DNA of 64,000 nt from Microlunatus sp. Gsoil 973 (GTDB lineage: Bacteria > Actinomycetota > Actinomycetes > Propionibacteriales > Propionibacteriaceae): the NCBI RefSeq assembly GCF_009707365.1, contig NZ_CP046122.1, positions 2,976,001 through 3,040,000 on the forward strand, in the 5' to 3' direction. Every line of letters begins with the position of its first letter. Positions within the stretch are counted from its first letter, which is position 1. The notes beneath the pieces are model-generated. The model did no database searches. It saw only the letters and a list, made by a program, of their open reading frames with translations, and had not been told where the DNA came from. The position numbers and the translations under genes are program-made. This document shows positions 44,603 through 53,874 of this stretch, one piece after another.

Positions 44603-45045
44603 GTGTGCTCCTGTTGGTTGTCCACGATCTGTTCACAGATCAGTTCGGCGGATCTATTCACGATGTGGCGTGAATGTTCGATATTCGGATGTCCCCCCGA
44701 AGGCGATGCCACGTCGTGGTGCGGCGGCCTGGTTCGGTTCGGGGGCGATTCCTGCGCTGCGACCAGGATCGACGGCCGGGACGGCAGCCGGAACGGCGGG
44801 CAGGACTCTCAGCAAGAACGACACAACGACGAGCGCATGCGGCCGAGATCGGTCGCCAGGCGCCGAGTGAGCATCAGGGCCCACGGAGTCGTTGAGATCA
44901 CACCGTCACAGTACGGGCACTGTCTCCCACCACCAACAGGCTGGGCCAGATTCCGAGACGTTTGCCCACATTTTGGGACGGTCTTATCGGGTTTTCGCCG
45001 ATGGGACGACGTCCGGGGATTGAGTCGGGCGATGGCCCGGATCGA
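44603..45045. other. 443-bp intergenic region between sseA and the moaD-like gene
   Basis: Both flanking genes are on the minus strand. The part near sseA holds two dyads and presumably its promoter. The remainder (about 44680-45045) has short open frames on both strands but none with a convincing start, ribosome site or recognisable protein. In M. tuberculosis a thioredoxin-like gene (thiX) occupies the equivalent place; none is visible here. Confidence 0.5.
44626..44675. promoter_or_regulatory. Two palindromes upstream of sseA
   Basis: GATCTG-TTCA-CAGATC (44626-44641) and ATTCACG-N6-CGTGAAT (44656-44675) are perfect dyads 24-74 bp before the sseA ATG. They are candidate operators for a sulfur-responsive regulator. 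Confidence 0.45.
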
Positions 45046-45300
45046 TCAGCCGCCGGCGAAGGGCGGCAGCACTTCGACCGCGACGTCCTCGGCCAGCGGT
45101 TGGTCCAAATCGGCCGGGTGCAGAGCGCGACCGTCGAGCAGCAGCGAGCATCCGGAGAGGATCTTGGCGAAGCGCTGGTCGGTACGGGAGCCTCCCGCCT
45201 GCGCCAGGGCGTCGGCGATCGTCGAGGCGGTGAAGAGGTCCTCCTCCACCCCGGCGGCAGCTCGAGCACCGGCCCAGTAGTGCAAGCGGACCTGAGTCAT
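45046..45300 (-). CDS. MoaD/ThiS family sulfur-carrier protein
   Basis: The 84-residue ubiquitin-like protein ends in the diagnostic Gly-Gly (EVLPPFAGG), which is adenylated and thiocarboxylated to carry sulfur for molybdopterin, thiamine or cysteine synthesis. Fold landmarks are [35 protein letters not shown] and [12 protein letters not shown]. The ATG at 45300 gives MTQVRLHYW. It lies near the sulfurtransferase sseA and divergent from glnR, as in M. tuberculosis. Whether it serves molybdenum cofactor or another pathway is open. Confidence 0.88.
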   Translation of the reverse strand: MTQVRLHYWAGARAAAGVEEDLFTASTIADALAQAGGSRTDQRFAKILSGCSLLLDGRALHPADLDQPLAEDVAVEVLPPFAGG

Positions 45301-45447
45301 AGCGGTATTGTCTCCCACGATGCGTCGAGGCTCGGGGTGACCTCCGGGCCTCAGGTCGTTTACGACGGACTCGCGTTCACGAGGATGTGTCGGCTGACGA
45401 ATCCATGCATCGTCAGCCGACCGCAGGCACCAAACGGGGAAGGACAC

Positions 45448-46149
45448 ATGGTCACCCTGCTGCTCCTGACAAACGACAGGCAGGCCTCCACCGAAGTCCT
45501 GCCCGCCCTGGAACTCCTGCCGCACCGGGTCCGCGTCGTCCCCGCCGAACCCACCGCGCTGTTGGACGCACCGCGGGCGGATCTGATCCTGCTCGACGCC
45601 CGTCGCGATCTGATCGGCGCCCGCGCACTCTGCCGGCTCATGGAGACGACCGGCAAGGAGGCACCGCTGATCGTCATCGTCGGCGAAGGCGGTCTAGCGG
45701 CGTTGGCCAGCGACTGGGGGTTCGACGATCTGTTGCTGCCCGCCGCGGGACCCGCCGAGGTCGATGCAAGGATCCGGCTAGCGCTGACCCCGACCGAGCA
45801 GGGCGACGCCGATGCCCTGATCCACAGCGGCAGCATCGTCATCGACGAGGCCGGTTACTCCGCCAAACTGAACGGCCAGCAGCTCGACCTGACCTACACC
45901 GAGTTCGAACTGCTGAAGTATCTTGCCCAACATCCCGGCCGGGTCTTCAGCCGGCAGCAGTTGCTCAGCGACGTCTGGGGCTACGACTATTACGGCGGGA
46001 CGCGGACCGTCGACGTCCACGTCCGTCGGCTGCGGGCCAAGCTCGGGCCGGAGTACGAGTCGGTGATCGGGACGGTGCGCAACGTCGGATACCGCTACGT
46101 CATCCCCACCGAGGATGCAACGCCGAACCGGGTCGAGGCCACCTCCTGA
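45448..46149 (+). CDS. glnR: Nitrogen-response regulator GlnR
   Basis: GlnR is the global actinobacterial activator/repressor of nitrogen-assimilation genes. The 233-residue protein has an atypical receiver domain ([19 protein letters not shown], with only part of the acidic pocket), [22 protein letters not shown], and an OmpR-type winged helix ([41 protein letters not shown]). The whole pattern matches GlnR rather than RegX3 or MtrA. The ATG at 45448 follows GGGGAAGGA. It is divergent from the moaD-like gene, the same arrangement as Rv0818. Confidence 0.92.
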   Translation: MVTLLLLTNDRQASTEVLPALELLPHRVRVVPAEPTALLDAPRADLILLDARRDLIGARALCRLMETTGKEAPLIVIVGEGGLAALASDWGFDDLLLPAAGPAEVDARIRLALTPTEQGDADALIHSGSIVIDEAGYSAKLNGQQLDLTYTEFELLKYLAQHPGRVFSRQQLLSDVWGYDYYGGTRTVDVHVRRLRAKLGPEYESVIGTVRNVGYRYVIPTEDATPNRVEATS

Positions 46150-46301
46150 CCCTGGCTGCCGACCCCCGGCTGCCGGCGGTTGATTGCGCTTTCGAACCGA
46201 TGACCTGTATCCGATCGCGAAATGTGCATCGTGGGGGTACTTTCCTGTCAGAGAGCAGGTGACGCGGATCACAGTCAGCGGGTCCGATCGGGGGTTCTCC
46301 A

Positions 46302-47066
46302 GTGTCTGAATGGACGACGACAACATTGATCGGGTCGGTCCAGCGCGCGCTCCGGCTGCTCGACATCGTCGGCGCATCGTCCAGGCCGCTGACCGTGAAG
46401 GCACTGGCCGGCCGCTCGGGGCTGAATATCGGTACTACGTACAACCTGGTCCGCACCCTGATCCACGAGGGCTACCTGCAGGCCGACCAGGACGGTGTCA
46501 TCCTCGGACGCCGCTTCCCCGCGCTCGCCGACAGCGGCTCCGACGGGATCTTCCTGGCCCAGGTACGGCAGATCCTGACCGAGGTCTCAGCCGAGTTCGG
46601 CGCCGCGGCCTATCTGGCGCGCTTCGTCGACGGGGAGGTCGCGATCGTCGACATCGTCGACGCGCCGAGCCATCCCCGTGCGCCGCTGTGGGTGGGCATC
46701 CAGGACAGCGCACACGCAACCGCTCTCGGCAAGCAGATCCTGGCCGTCCTGGACCAGCCCGGCCAACTCGACTATCTCTCCCGGCATCCGCCCGCCGAGC
46801 TCACCCCGAACACCATCAGCGACTCCAGGGCACTGCTGGAGCAGCTGGAGCACTGCAGCGGTGTTGCGGTCGACCGACAGGAGTACGCGCTGGGCACCAG
46901 CTGTCTTGCGGTGCCGGTGCTGACACCGACGCTGCGCGCGGCGCTGGCCGTTTCGCTCACCTCGGGGGACGAACGGATCGATGATCCCGACGACATCGCC
47001 CGGCGGTTGCGGAGCGCCGCGGGGCGGCTGTCGCTCCGGCTGGCCGCCCAGGAATCCGGGTTGTGA
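46302..47066 (+). CDS. IclR family transcriptional regulator
   Basis: The 254-residue protein has an N-terminal winged helix (SVQRALRLLDIVGAS, then LAGRSGLNIGTTYNLVRTLIHEGYL) and a C-terminal GAF-like effector domain (SAHATALGKQILAVL, VDRQEYALGTSCLAVPVL). Effectors of this family are usually small aromatic or organic acids. The start is a GTG at 46302. It stands alone after glnR and ends before a hairpin shared with the convergent lacI gene. Its target is unknown. Confidence 0.87.
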   Translation: MSEWTTTTLIGSVQRALRLLDIVGASSRPLTVKALAGRSGLNIGTTYNLVRTLIHEGYLQADQDGVILGRRFPALADSGSDGIFLAQVRQILTEVSAEFGAAAYLARFVDGEVAIVDIVDAPSHPRAPLWVGIQDSAHATALGKQILAVLDQPGQLDYLSRHPPAELTPNTISDSRALLEQLEHCSGVAVDRQEYALGTSCLAVPVLTPTLRAALAVSLTSGDERIDDPDDIARRLRSAAGRLSLRLAAQESGL

Positions 47067-47248
47067 AGCTCGGACCCGTCGATCCAACCCAGATCTCCGC
47101 TGACCGAGGGCCGGTCAGGCGGTTCACCATCTGAAAATGTCGCCCGTGCAATCGACGGACCGGCCAAGTACAGTCGATATCGGTAGGCGTCGCCCCCGAT
47201 CCCCCAGATCAGGGAGCGGCGCGCGGCTCCACACAGCGATGCCGCCCA

Positions 47249-47296
47249 CCCCGATCGTTCGGGCACACCTCTCCCCCCAGAACCGAACGATCGGGG
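47249..47296. terminator. Bidirectional terminator between iclR- and lacI-type genes
   Basis: CCCCGATCGTTCGG pairs perfectly over 14 bp with CCGAACGATCGGGG around a 20-nt loop. It lies in the 306-bp interval between the convergent regulators (47067-47372), where nothing else is evident. Confidence 0.7.
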
Positions 47297-47372
47297 ACAC
47301 GGCTGCCGAAGTGATACTCGCCACCTACCCGGACACCCGAGATCTCCCGGCAAGTCGGCGCGGCCGGGTCGA

Positions 47373-48377
47373 TCAGCCGGACTCCCGGATCACCAGCCGA
47401 TGGCGTACCTTCCGTCGGGCGCGGCGGGAACTGTCCGGGATGCTGCCGTCCAGCCGACCGAGCGCAATGTCGACCGCTGCCGCGGCGACGTCGGTCATGT
47501 CCAGCGCAAGGCTGGTGAGCTGCGGGGTGACGTAGGTTCCGGCAGCCAGCCCGTCGATGCCGATCACCCGGACATCGCCCGGCACGTCGCGGCCCTGCAG
47601 CCGCAACGCCTTCAACGCTCCGAAGGCCATGATGTCGTTGAAGCACATGATCGCGTCGGTCTTCGGCAGATCCTGGATGATCTTGCCGGTGGCCTCGATG
47701 CCGTCCTGGAGCTGATCACCGCCGGCGTGCACGTGACGTGCCCGGACAGCGTGGTCGGCCATGATCCGTACGAACTCCCGGGCTCGGTCACTCGGTCCGT
47801 CATGGCTCCTGGTGTCCAGCATCACCGGGTGTTGGACGCCATGGGCAAGAAGTTGATCGACAGCTGCCTGCAGTCCCGGTCGGAGATCGAAGACCACCCC
47901 GTTGGGATGATCACGCTTGCCGGCGGCATCCACCCAAACCACCGGGACGCCCGGCATCCGGCGATCCAGTTCCTCCCGGCCGAGATGGATGTAGCCGATC
48001 AGGGCGTCCACCTGATCGGCCATCCGCGTGATCATGGTCCGTTCGTGTTCGGCGCCGTTGCAGTCCAGCAGGACGACGTTCCAGTCACGTTCTGCCGCCC
48101 TGGCCACCACCGCCGACGCGAACTCCGGATAGTACGGATTCAGCAGGTTGCTGATCACCAGTCCGAGGGTGTGATGATCATGACGGACCAGCCCGCGGCC
48201 GAACCTCGACGGGTGATAGCCGAGCGTGCGGGCGGCTTCGAGAACCCGCTGTCGGGTCTCCGCGCTGATCCCGTCCATGTCGTTCATGGCCCGGGTCACG
48301 GTCTGCCTGGACACTCGCGCCAGCTCAGCCACGTCGTGGATGGTGACCCGACGCCCCCCGATTCCCAGCCTCGTCAA
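47373..48377 (-). CDS. LacI family transcriptional regulator
   Basis: The 334-residue repressor has the LacI HTH and hinge (VTIHDVAELARVSRQTVTRAM, RVLEAARTLGYHPSRFGRGL) and a periplasmic-binding-protein-like sugar-sensing domain (LGLVISNLLNPYYPEFA, DAIMCFNDIMAFGALKAL, VIGIDGLAAGTYVTPQLTS). The best start is a TTG at 48377 after AGGAAG and AGG; no ATG or GTG fits. It lies 41 nt after the oxidoreductase fusion gene on the same strand. A perfect LacI-type palindrome sits in front of the divergent sugar ABC operon, which it most likely represses. Confidence 0.87.
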   Translation of the reverse strand: MTRLGIGGRRVTIHDVAELARVSRQTVTRAMNDMDGISAETRQRVLEAARTLGYHPSRFGRGLVRHDHHTLGLVISNLLNPYYPEFASAVVARAAERDWNVVLLDCNGAEHERTMITRMADQVDALIGYIHLGREELDRRMPGVPVVWVDAAGKRDHPNGVVFDLRPGLQAAVDQLLAHGVQHPVMLDTRSHDGPSDRAREFVRIMADHAVRARHVHAGGDQLQDGIEATGKIIQDLPKTDAIMCFNDIMAFGALKALRLQGRDVPGDVRVIGIDGLAAGTYVTPQLTSLALDMTDVAAAAVDIALGRLDGSIPDSSRRARRKVRHRLVIRESG

Positions 48378-48418
48378 GCTACCTACTTCCTGATCCCTTG
48401 CTGATTCCGGGACGTCTG

Positions 48419-50428
48419 CTACTGGCGCAGATCCAACCAGGCCAGCTGCTCCGGGGTCAGGTCGACGCCGAGGCCCTGCAAAGAAGACCGAGTCTCGGTG
48501 ATCGACCGCGGGCCGAACAACGGGAACGTCGGGAACGGCTGGCCCAGCACGAACGCGAGTGCGATCGCGGTGGCCGGCACGCCGAAGTCGGCGCCCAGCT
48601 TCTCCGCACGCCGCAGGCGCTCGAAGTTGTCGTCGCTGTAGAAGCAACGGACCAGCTCGGGGTCGCTGCGGTCGTCGGGTCGGGCCGGTCGGGCGAAGAA
48701 CCCGCGGGCCTGGGACGACCACGGCAGCAACGGGATCTGGGCCTCGGTCAACCACTGCTTGGAGGCGGCGTCGGTGACGTGCCGGCAGCCCGCCCAGGGT
48801 ACGTCGTACGCCTCCGCGAGACCGAAGTGGTTGCTGAGCACGGTGAAGCCCTGGCGGCCGTTGGCCTCGGCATAGGCGTTGGCCTCCTCGAACCGCTCCC
48901 GACTCCAGTTGGATCCGCCGAACACCTTGATCCGACCCTGCCGGTAGTGCTCGTCGAGGACGTCGACGAACTCACCGACCGGGATGTCGGTGTTGTCCCG
49001 ATGCATCATGTAGATGTCGGCGTAGTCGGACTGCTGGCGATCGAGCGACTCCAGCAGCTGGGAGGTCAGCGATTCGGGATCGCAGTGGGGCGTGTGCGCA
49101 CCCTTGACGATGACGACCACCTGGTCGCGAACGCCGCGGTTGGCCATCCACTGGCCGAGCAGCTTCTCATGCCTGCCTCCGCCGTAGATGTAGCCGGTGT
49201 CGAACGCGTTGCCGCCCAGGCTGAAGAAGTGGTCGAAGACGGCCGAGGCGTGGGCCAGGTCCGGCTGGTTGTCGCAACCGAAGACCAACCGCGACATTTG
49301 CTTGCCCAGTCCGTCGATGGTGCCGTACTTCATCGGCGGGGTGTTCGAACCGGGTCCCGGCGTCGCGACGGCGAGTGGTTCACCGGAGACGGTCGGAATG
49401 TCGGCGTCGTCGGCCTCGAAGGGATAGACCAGACCGATGGCAGACCGCCACTGGTCGAGCACCTTGGCGTTGCCGAGCGTGTCGGCAAGGCTCATCTCGA
49501 TCGGACCGGCGGCCGGATCCTCGTCGAGCGCGCGGGCCAGGCCGTCGGCCTCGAGGGCGTACGGGAAGTGGCCGGCATAGCTGCGAGTCTCGGGCTCGGA
49601 TCCGACGACGCTGATGGTCACCTGCGGGTCGGCCGACAGCGTCCAGGGATCGGCGATCTCGATCTTGCCCCTGGTGCCGAAGATCGTTACAGCGTTGGTG
49701 TCCTGGATGCGGACACCGGTCCGAGCCGAGGCGGTGATCCCACCCGGGAAGGACAACTGGGCCACCGCCCATTCGTCGACACCGGTCTCACCGATGGTCC
49801 CGCTGCCGCTGATCGACGTGGGATCGACGAACGGCTTTCCGGCAGCGGCGCCGACGATCGCCCGCGCGTAGCTGACCGGGTAGCCGCCGACGTCGAGGAT
49901 GCCGCCGCCGGCGGTGTTCGGGTCGAACAACCGGCCCTCGGTGCGCCCGGTCCGGAAGGCGAAGCTCGCGTCGATGTGGATCAGTTCACCGATCACGCCG
50001 TCGGCGACCAGTTTCAGGACCTCCCGGGTCTGCGGATGGAACCGGTACATGTACGCCTCGAGCAGTCCGTTGCCGGTGTCCCGAGCGACATCGACCATGG
50101 TCATCACCTGGCCGTTGTTGGGTGCCAGTGGCTTCTCGCAGAGCACGTGCTTGCCGGCCCGCAGCGCCTTGATGGTGAGCACGGCGTGGGTGGTGTGCAC
50201 CGTGGAGACGTAGACCGCGTCGACGTCGGGGGAAGCGAGCACTTCGTCGTAGCTTCCGAGCACGGCATCGGCACCGAGGCCGAACTCGTCGGCGAAGGCG
50301 CGGGCCCGTTGCAGGTCGGTGCTCCCGGCGCCGACCAGGGTGCCTGATTCGCTGTGCGGGAGCTGGGTGGCGAAGCGACGGGCGATATTGCCGGGGCCGA
50401 GCACGGCCCAACGCAGCTGGCGGGTCAT
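48419..50428 (-). CDS. Gfo/Idh/MocA dehydrogenase fused to an aldo/keto reductase
   Basis: The 669-residue protein joins two oxidoreductases. Residues about 1-330 are a Gfo/Idh/MocA enzyme (VLGPGNIARRFATQL for NAD(P), CEKPLAPN with the catalytic Lys, YMYRFHPQT, GGILDVGGYPV). Residues about 355-669 are a family-13-like aldo/keto reductase with tetrad residues in AFDTGYIYGG (Asp and Tyr), VVIVKGAHT (Lys) and DIYMMHRDN (His). A Pro/Gly linker joins them. It may couple oxidation and reduction of one sugar at different carbons while recycling the cofactor. It is co-directional with lacI and divergent from the sugar importer. Confidence 0.88.
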   Translation of the reverse strand: MTRQLRWAVLGPGNIARRFATQLPHSESGTLVGAGSTDLQRARAFADEFGLGADAVLGSYDEVLASPDVDAVYVSTVHTTHAVLTIKALRAGKHVLCEKPLAPNNGQVMTMVDVARDTGNGLLEAYMYRFHPQTREVLKLVADGVIGELIHIDASFAFRTGRTEGRLFDPNTAGGGILDVGGYPVSYARAIVGAAAGKPFVDPTSISGSGTIGETGVDEWAVAQLSFPGGITASARTGVRIQDTNAVTIFGTRGKIEIADPWTLSADPQVTISVVGSEPETRSYAGHFPYALEADGLARALDEDPAAGPIEMSLADTLGNAKVLDQWRSAIGLVYPFEADDADIPTVSGEPLAVATPGPGSNTPPMKYGTIDGLGKQMSRLVFGCDNQPDLAHASAVFDHFFSLGGNAFDTGYIYGGGRHEKLLGQWMANRGVRDQVVVIVKGAHTPHCDPESLTSQLLESLDRQQSDYADIYMMHRDNTDIPVGEFVDVLDEHYRQGRIKVFGGSNWSRERFEEANAYAEANGRQGFTVLSNHFGLAEAYDVPWAGCRHVTDAASKQWLTEAQIPLLPWSSQARGFFARPARPDDRSDPELVRCFYSDDNFERLRRAEKLGADFGVPATAIALAFVLGQPFPTFPLFGPRSITETRSSLQGLGVDLTPEQLAWLDLRQ

Positions 50429-50508
50429 CGTTGAATCATCCCTATCGGCGGCACGGCGGCCGGCTGAGCGTGGTGAACAGGAGAACGTCGTACGCGACGA
50501 CGGCCCTC

Positions 50509-50538
50509 ACGCTAGTTGATCATCTCCGAGCCGGTCAA
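50509..50538 (-). promoter_or_regulatory. Promoter of the fusion gene-lacI unit
   Basis: On the minus strand TTGACC (50538-50533) and TAGCGT (50514-50509) are 18 bp apart, about 80 bp upstream of the fusion gene start. Confidence 0.5.
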
Positions 50539-50568
50539 TCGGTGGCGGCAGTTCGTCGGTGGTGACTA

Positions 50569-50627
50569 TTGACATCGGATCGGGGGAATGACACGCTCTC
50601 ACCGGTGGGGGTCCGTGAACGTTCACG
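50569..50627 (+). promoter_or_regulatory. Sugar ABC operon promoter with LacI operator
   Basis: TTGACA at 50569-50574 is a consensus -35; a weak CACGCT lies 17 bp downstream. A perfect 14-bp palindrome CGTGAACGTTCACG (50614-50627) has the central CG and half-site pattern of LacI-family operators. It falls just past the expected start of transcription, where bound repressor would block it. Confidence 0.7.
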
Positions 50628-50698
50628 TCCACCCTGCCCGGAACTGTGTTGATCATGGATTCCGACGTACCACTACTCAATGCCGAGAGTGAGAGCCG

Positions 50699-51988
50699 AT
50701 GGCCTTCCCCCGAAGATCATTTTTGGCCGGGGCCGCCGGGCTGGGTGCCCTGGCCGCCGCCGGCGGATTGTCAGCCTGCGGGTCGCAGGTTTCCATCTCC
50801 AGTGACCCCAAAGAACTCGTCCTGTGGTACTGGGATCGCTCCGCCGATCCGAAGCTCCTTGCCCAGGCTGCGAAGGAGATCCCCGGCACCAACGGGTACC
50901 GGCTGCGCGCCGACGTGATCGGCGGCACCTTCGACACCAAGTTGCGCACCAGCCTGGCGGGCAACGCGTTCATTCCCGACCTGACGTTCATCAACTCCAA
51001 TGTCTCGCTGTACTTCCCCAACCAGGATCTCTTCCTCGACCTGAACTCTTTGGGTGCGGAGAAGTACCGGGAGCTGTACTTCGACTGGAAGTGGCAACTC
51101 GGCGTGACGCCGACCAACCGGTTCTGCTTCTTCCCGCTGGACACGGGTCCGACCGGCTTCTACTACCGCAAGGATGTCTTCGACAAGGCCAAGCTGCCGT
51201 CGGATCCGGAGTCGGTGAGCGAGGCGATGAAGACCTGGGACGGTTACATCGAACTCGGCCAGAAGTTGAAGCAGAACGTCGGCTCGTTCATGGACATCAC
51301 GGCCAACCAGATCTTCAGCCAGTACATCAATGCCAGTCCGGAGCGCTACTTCGACAAGAGCGGCAAGCCGCTCTACATGAACAGCACCAGCACCATCCGC
51401 GACGCCTGGGACGTCGCGGTGAAGGCGATCAAGGCAGGCATCACCGGCAACCAGCAGAACGGCACCGACCAGAACGCGGCCTGGACGACCGGCAAGACTG
51501 CCGGACACATCGAGGCGGTCTGGTGGGCACAGATCCTGGCCGACACCGCACCCGACACCAAGGGCAAGTGGCGGTTGGCGTCCCAACCAGTCCGGGCCGG
51601 CAACAGCGGTGGTTCGTTCGTCTGCGTTCCGCACACCAGCAAGAACCCGGAGGCGGCGTTCAAGTTCATCACCTGGCTGAACAATCCGCAGAACCAGGCG
51701 CAGGCCTTCAACAACATGCAACTGTTCCCGTCGGCGAAGGACTCGTTCACCTCGGGCACGATGAAGAGCAACAGCGGCTTCTTCGGTGATCAGGACCCGT
51801 TGGACTTCTTCCTCAAGGCGGCCGAACAGGTGCCGACCTCCTTCATCAGCACCTATGAGACCCAGGCGCAGTACTTCGGCACCGAGATCACCAATGTCGA
51901 GAGCGGCGGAAAGAACCCCGACCAGGCCTGGAACGACGCGGTCAACCAGACGAACCGGACGCTGCGGAAGCGAGGGATCGACGTATGA
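50699..51988 (+). CDS. Sugar ABC transporter substrate-binding lipoprotein (Tat signal)
   Basis: This family 1 extracellular sugar-binding protein has 429 residues. The signal peptide has a twin-arginine motif (PRRSFLAGAAG) and a lipobox ending LSAC, with lipid Cys at about residue 27. The mature protein begins ELVLWYWDRSADPKL, and the usual C-terminal pattern SKNPEAAFKFITWLNNPQNQ is present. It is the first gene of a three-gene importer operon behind a LacI-type operator. The natural sugar is unknown; the neighbouring dehydrogenase/AKR fusion suggests an unusual or modified sugar. Confidence 0.92.
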   Translation: MAFPRRSFLAGAAGLGALAAAGGLSACGSQVSISSDPKELVLWYWDRSADPKLLAQAAKEIPGTNGYRLRADVIGGTFDTKLRTSLAGNAFIPDLTFINSNVSLYFPNQDLFLDLNSLGAEKYRELYFDWKWQLGVTPTNRFCFFPLDTGPTGFYYRKDVFDKAKLPSDPESVSEAMKTWDGYIELGQKLKQNVGSFMDITANQIFSQYINASPERYFDKSGKPLYMNSTSTIRDAWDVAVKAIKAGITGNQQNGTDQNAAWTTGKTAGHIEAVWWAQILADTAPDTKGKWRLASQPVRAGNSGGSFVCVPHTSKNPEAAFKFITWLNNPQNQAQAFNNMQLFPSAKDSFTSGTMKSNSGFFGDQDPLDFFLKAAEQVPTSFISTYETQAQYFGTEITNVESGGKNPDQAWNDAVNQTNRTLRKRGIDV

Positions 51989-52977
51989 CCATCACCAACC
52001 CGGCAGTCACGCCGGCCACCGTCACCCAATCCGCGACACCCGGCCGGAACAAGCCCAATCCGATCAAGCGGTTCTGGCCGCAATACGTCTCGATCGCACC
52101 GTTCTACATCCTCTTCCTGGTCTTCGGCCTCTTCCCGCTGGTGTTCTCGATCTGGCTGTCCTTCAACGACTGGGACGGCATGGGCTCGATGAACTTCGTC
52201 GGCCTCGCCCAGTACCGGTTCCTGATCACCGACCCACGGTTCTGGAACGCCGTCGGCAACACCTTCATCATCTGGTTCATCTCGACGATCCCGATGCTGT
52301 TCCTCGCCCTGGTGATCGCCTTCCTGTTGCATCAGAACATCCGCTTCAAGGGCTTCTACCGGGTGGCGTTCTTCCTGCCGAACGTAACCAGCATGGTCGC
52401 GATGGCGATCGTCTTCGGTTCGGTCTTCTCCGACAGCTTCGGCGTGATCAACTCCGCGCTGCAGGCCCTCGGCGCCGCCCAGATCCCGTGGTTGTCCAGC
52501 CCCTGGGGCATCAAGATCACGATCGCCTGCATGGTGATCTGGCGCTGGACCGGCTACAACTCGATCATCTACCTTGCCGGCCTGCAGGCGATCTCCACCG
52601 AGCTGTACGAGTCGGCCCGGGTCGACGGCGCCAACGGCTGGAACATCTTCTCCCGGATCACCGTGCCACTGCTTCGGCCGGTCATCCTGTTCACCGTGAT
52701 CACGTCGACGATCGGCGGCCTGAGCCTGTTCACCGAACCGCAGGTGCTGTTGGGCGACAGCGGCGGCCCCGGCGAGGCGGGTATGACGATCGTCCTCTAC
52801 CAGTACAACCAAGCCTTCACGCAGTTCGACTTCGGTTACGGCTCGGCGATCGCCTGGGCGCTGTTCATCATCGCGGTGATCTTCGCGATCATCAACTGGC
52901 GGCTGGTCAGTGAGCGGGAGGTCGGAGGCCAGAAGGTCTTCAAGGTCCGTCGACAGCGCAAGGAGGTGGCGGAATGA
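51985..52977 (+). CDS. Sugar ABC transporter permease (MalF/LacF type)
   Basis: The 330-residue membrane protein has six predicted spans (first at YVSIAPFYILFLVFGLFPLVF). The EAA loop is STELYESARVDGANGWNIFSRITVPLLRP, seen in pieces as ELYESARVDGA and FSRITVPLL, which contacts the ATPase. The ATG overlaps the binding-protein stop by 4 nt. A cytoplasmic C-terminal tail rich in Lys and Arg follows the last span. Confidence 0.93.
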   Translation: MTITNPAVTPATVTQSATPGRNKPNPIKRFWPQYVSIAPFYILFLVFGLFPLVFSIWLSFNDWDGMGSMNFVGLAQYRFLITDPRFWNAVGNTFIIWFISTIPMLFLALVIAFLLHQNIRFKGFYRVAFFLPNVTSMVAMAIVFGSVFSDSFGVINSALQALGAAQIPWLSSPWGIKITIACMVIWRWTGYNSIIYLAGLQAISTELYESARVDGANGWNIFSRITVPLLRPVILFTVITSTIGGLSLFTEPQVLLGDSGGPGEAGMTIVLYQYNQAFTQFDFGYGSAIAWALFIIAVIFAIINWRLVSEREVGGQKVFKVRRQRKEVAE

Positions 52978-53873
52978 CCGCGACACTCGACCCCGGCACC
53001 ACCCGGCTCGCCGATCCGACCGGCTCGGTCAGCAACGCCATGGCCAGGCGGCGCAGCCTGGTCACCCGGATCGTCACCCATGTCTGCATCGTGATCGGCG
53101 TCCTGTTCTCGATCTTCCCGTTCTACTGGCTGCTGGTGATGTCCACCCACAACACGGCCGAGATCTTCGGCTACCCGCCCAAGCTGTGGTTCGGCTCGGA
53201 CTTCGCCACCAACATCAAGAACGTCGTGCAGAGTGTTGCGCTCTTCCGGTCGCTGCTGAACACCTTCCTGGTCTCGGCCGCGGTCGCGATTCTGGTGATG
53301 TTCTTCGACTCGCTGGCGGCGTACGCCTTCGGCAAGTACAACTTCCCGGCCAAGAACGTGCTCTTCACGATCCTGCTGGCAACGTTCCTGGTGCCCGGCA
53401 GCCTGTCGCTGGTGCCGAGCTTCGTGTTGATGAGCTGGCTGGGCTGGATCGGCAACTTCGCGGCGCTGATCGTTCCGGGCGCGGCCAACGCGTTCGGAAT
53501 CTTCCTGCTCCGCCAGTTCGCGCAGACGTCGATCCCGGACGAACTCGTCGAATCGGCGCGGGTGGACGGTGCCGGATTCTTCCGCACCTGGTGGAGCATC
53601 GCCGTGCCGATGATGCGCGGCGGCATCGCCTTCCTCGGCATCTTCACCTTCATCGCCAGCTGGAACGACTACGTCTGGCCGTTGATCGTGCTGGTCGATC
53701 CACAGCGACTGACCCTGCAGGTCGCACTCTCCACGCTGAACTCGATCTACCGGACCGACTACGGCATGGTGATGGCGGGTGCGGTGATCAGCGTGGTCCC
53801 GTTGATCGGGATCTTCATCATCGGCTCCCGCCACTTCATCGCCAACATCGCCGCCGGCGCCCTCAAAGGCTGA
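52974..53873 (+). CDS. Sugar ABC transporter permease (MalG/LacG type)
   Basis: The 299-residue second permease has six spans and the MalG-type EAA loop (PDELVESARVDGAGFFRTWW). Other family landmarks are YAFGKYNFPAK and FASWNDYVWPLIVL-like IASWNDYVWPLIVL. The ATG overlaps the preceding gene by 4 nt. No ATPase gene follows; in many actinobacteria one shared ATPase (MsiK) serves several such importers. A GAGGGGTCAC repeat copy begins right after the stop codon. Confidence 0.93.
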   Translation: MTATLDPGTTRLADPTGSVSNAMARRRSLVTRIVTHVCIVIGVLFSIFPFYWLLVMSTHNTAEIFGYPPKLWFGSDFATNIKNVVQSVALFRSLLNTFLVSAAVAILVMFFDSLAAYAFGKYNFPAKNVLFTILLATFLVPGSLSLVPSFVLMSWLGWIGNFAALIVPGAANAFGIFLLRQFAQTSIPDELVESARVDGAGFFRTWWSIAVPMMRGGIAFLGIFTFIASWNDYVWPLIVLVDPQRLTLQVALSTLNSIYRTDYGMVMAGAVISVVPLIGIFIIGSRHFIANIAAGALKG

Positions 53874-53874
53874 T

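Noticed and set aside
44631-44663. A third PHO box upstream of sseA (GTTCA, GTTCG, ATTCA)
   Set aside because: The spacing is 12 bp rather than 11, and the TTCA units are explained by two separate dyads.
44601-44870. A possible 89-codon gene on the plus strand between sseA and the moaD-like gene
   Set aside because: Its start overlaps the sseA start codon region, there is no ribosome site, and composition is not that of a protein.
45448-46149. Assignment of the response regulator as RegX3 or MtrA
   Set aside because: Its receiver domain is atypical and its whole length matches GlnR; its position beside the moaD-like gene also fits GlnR.
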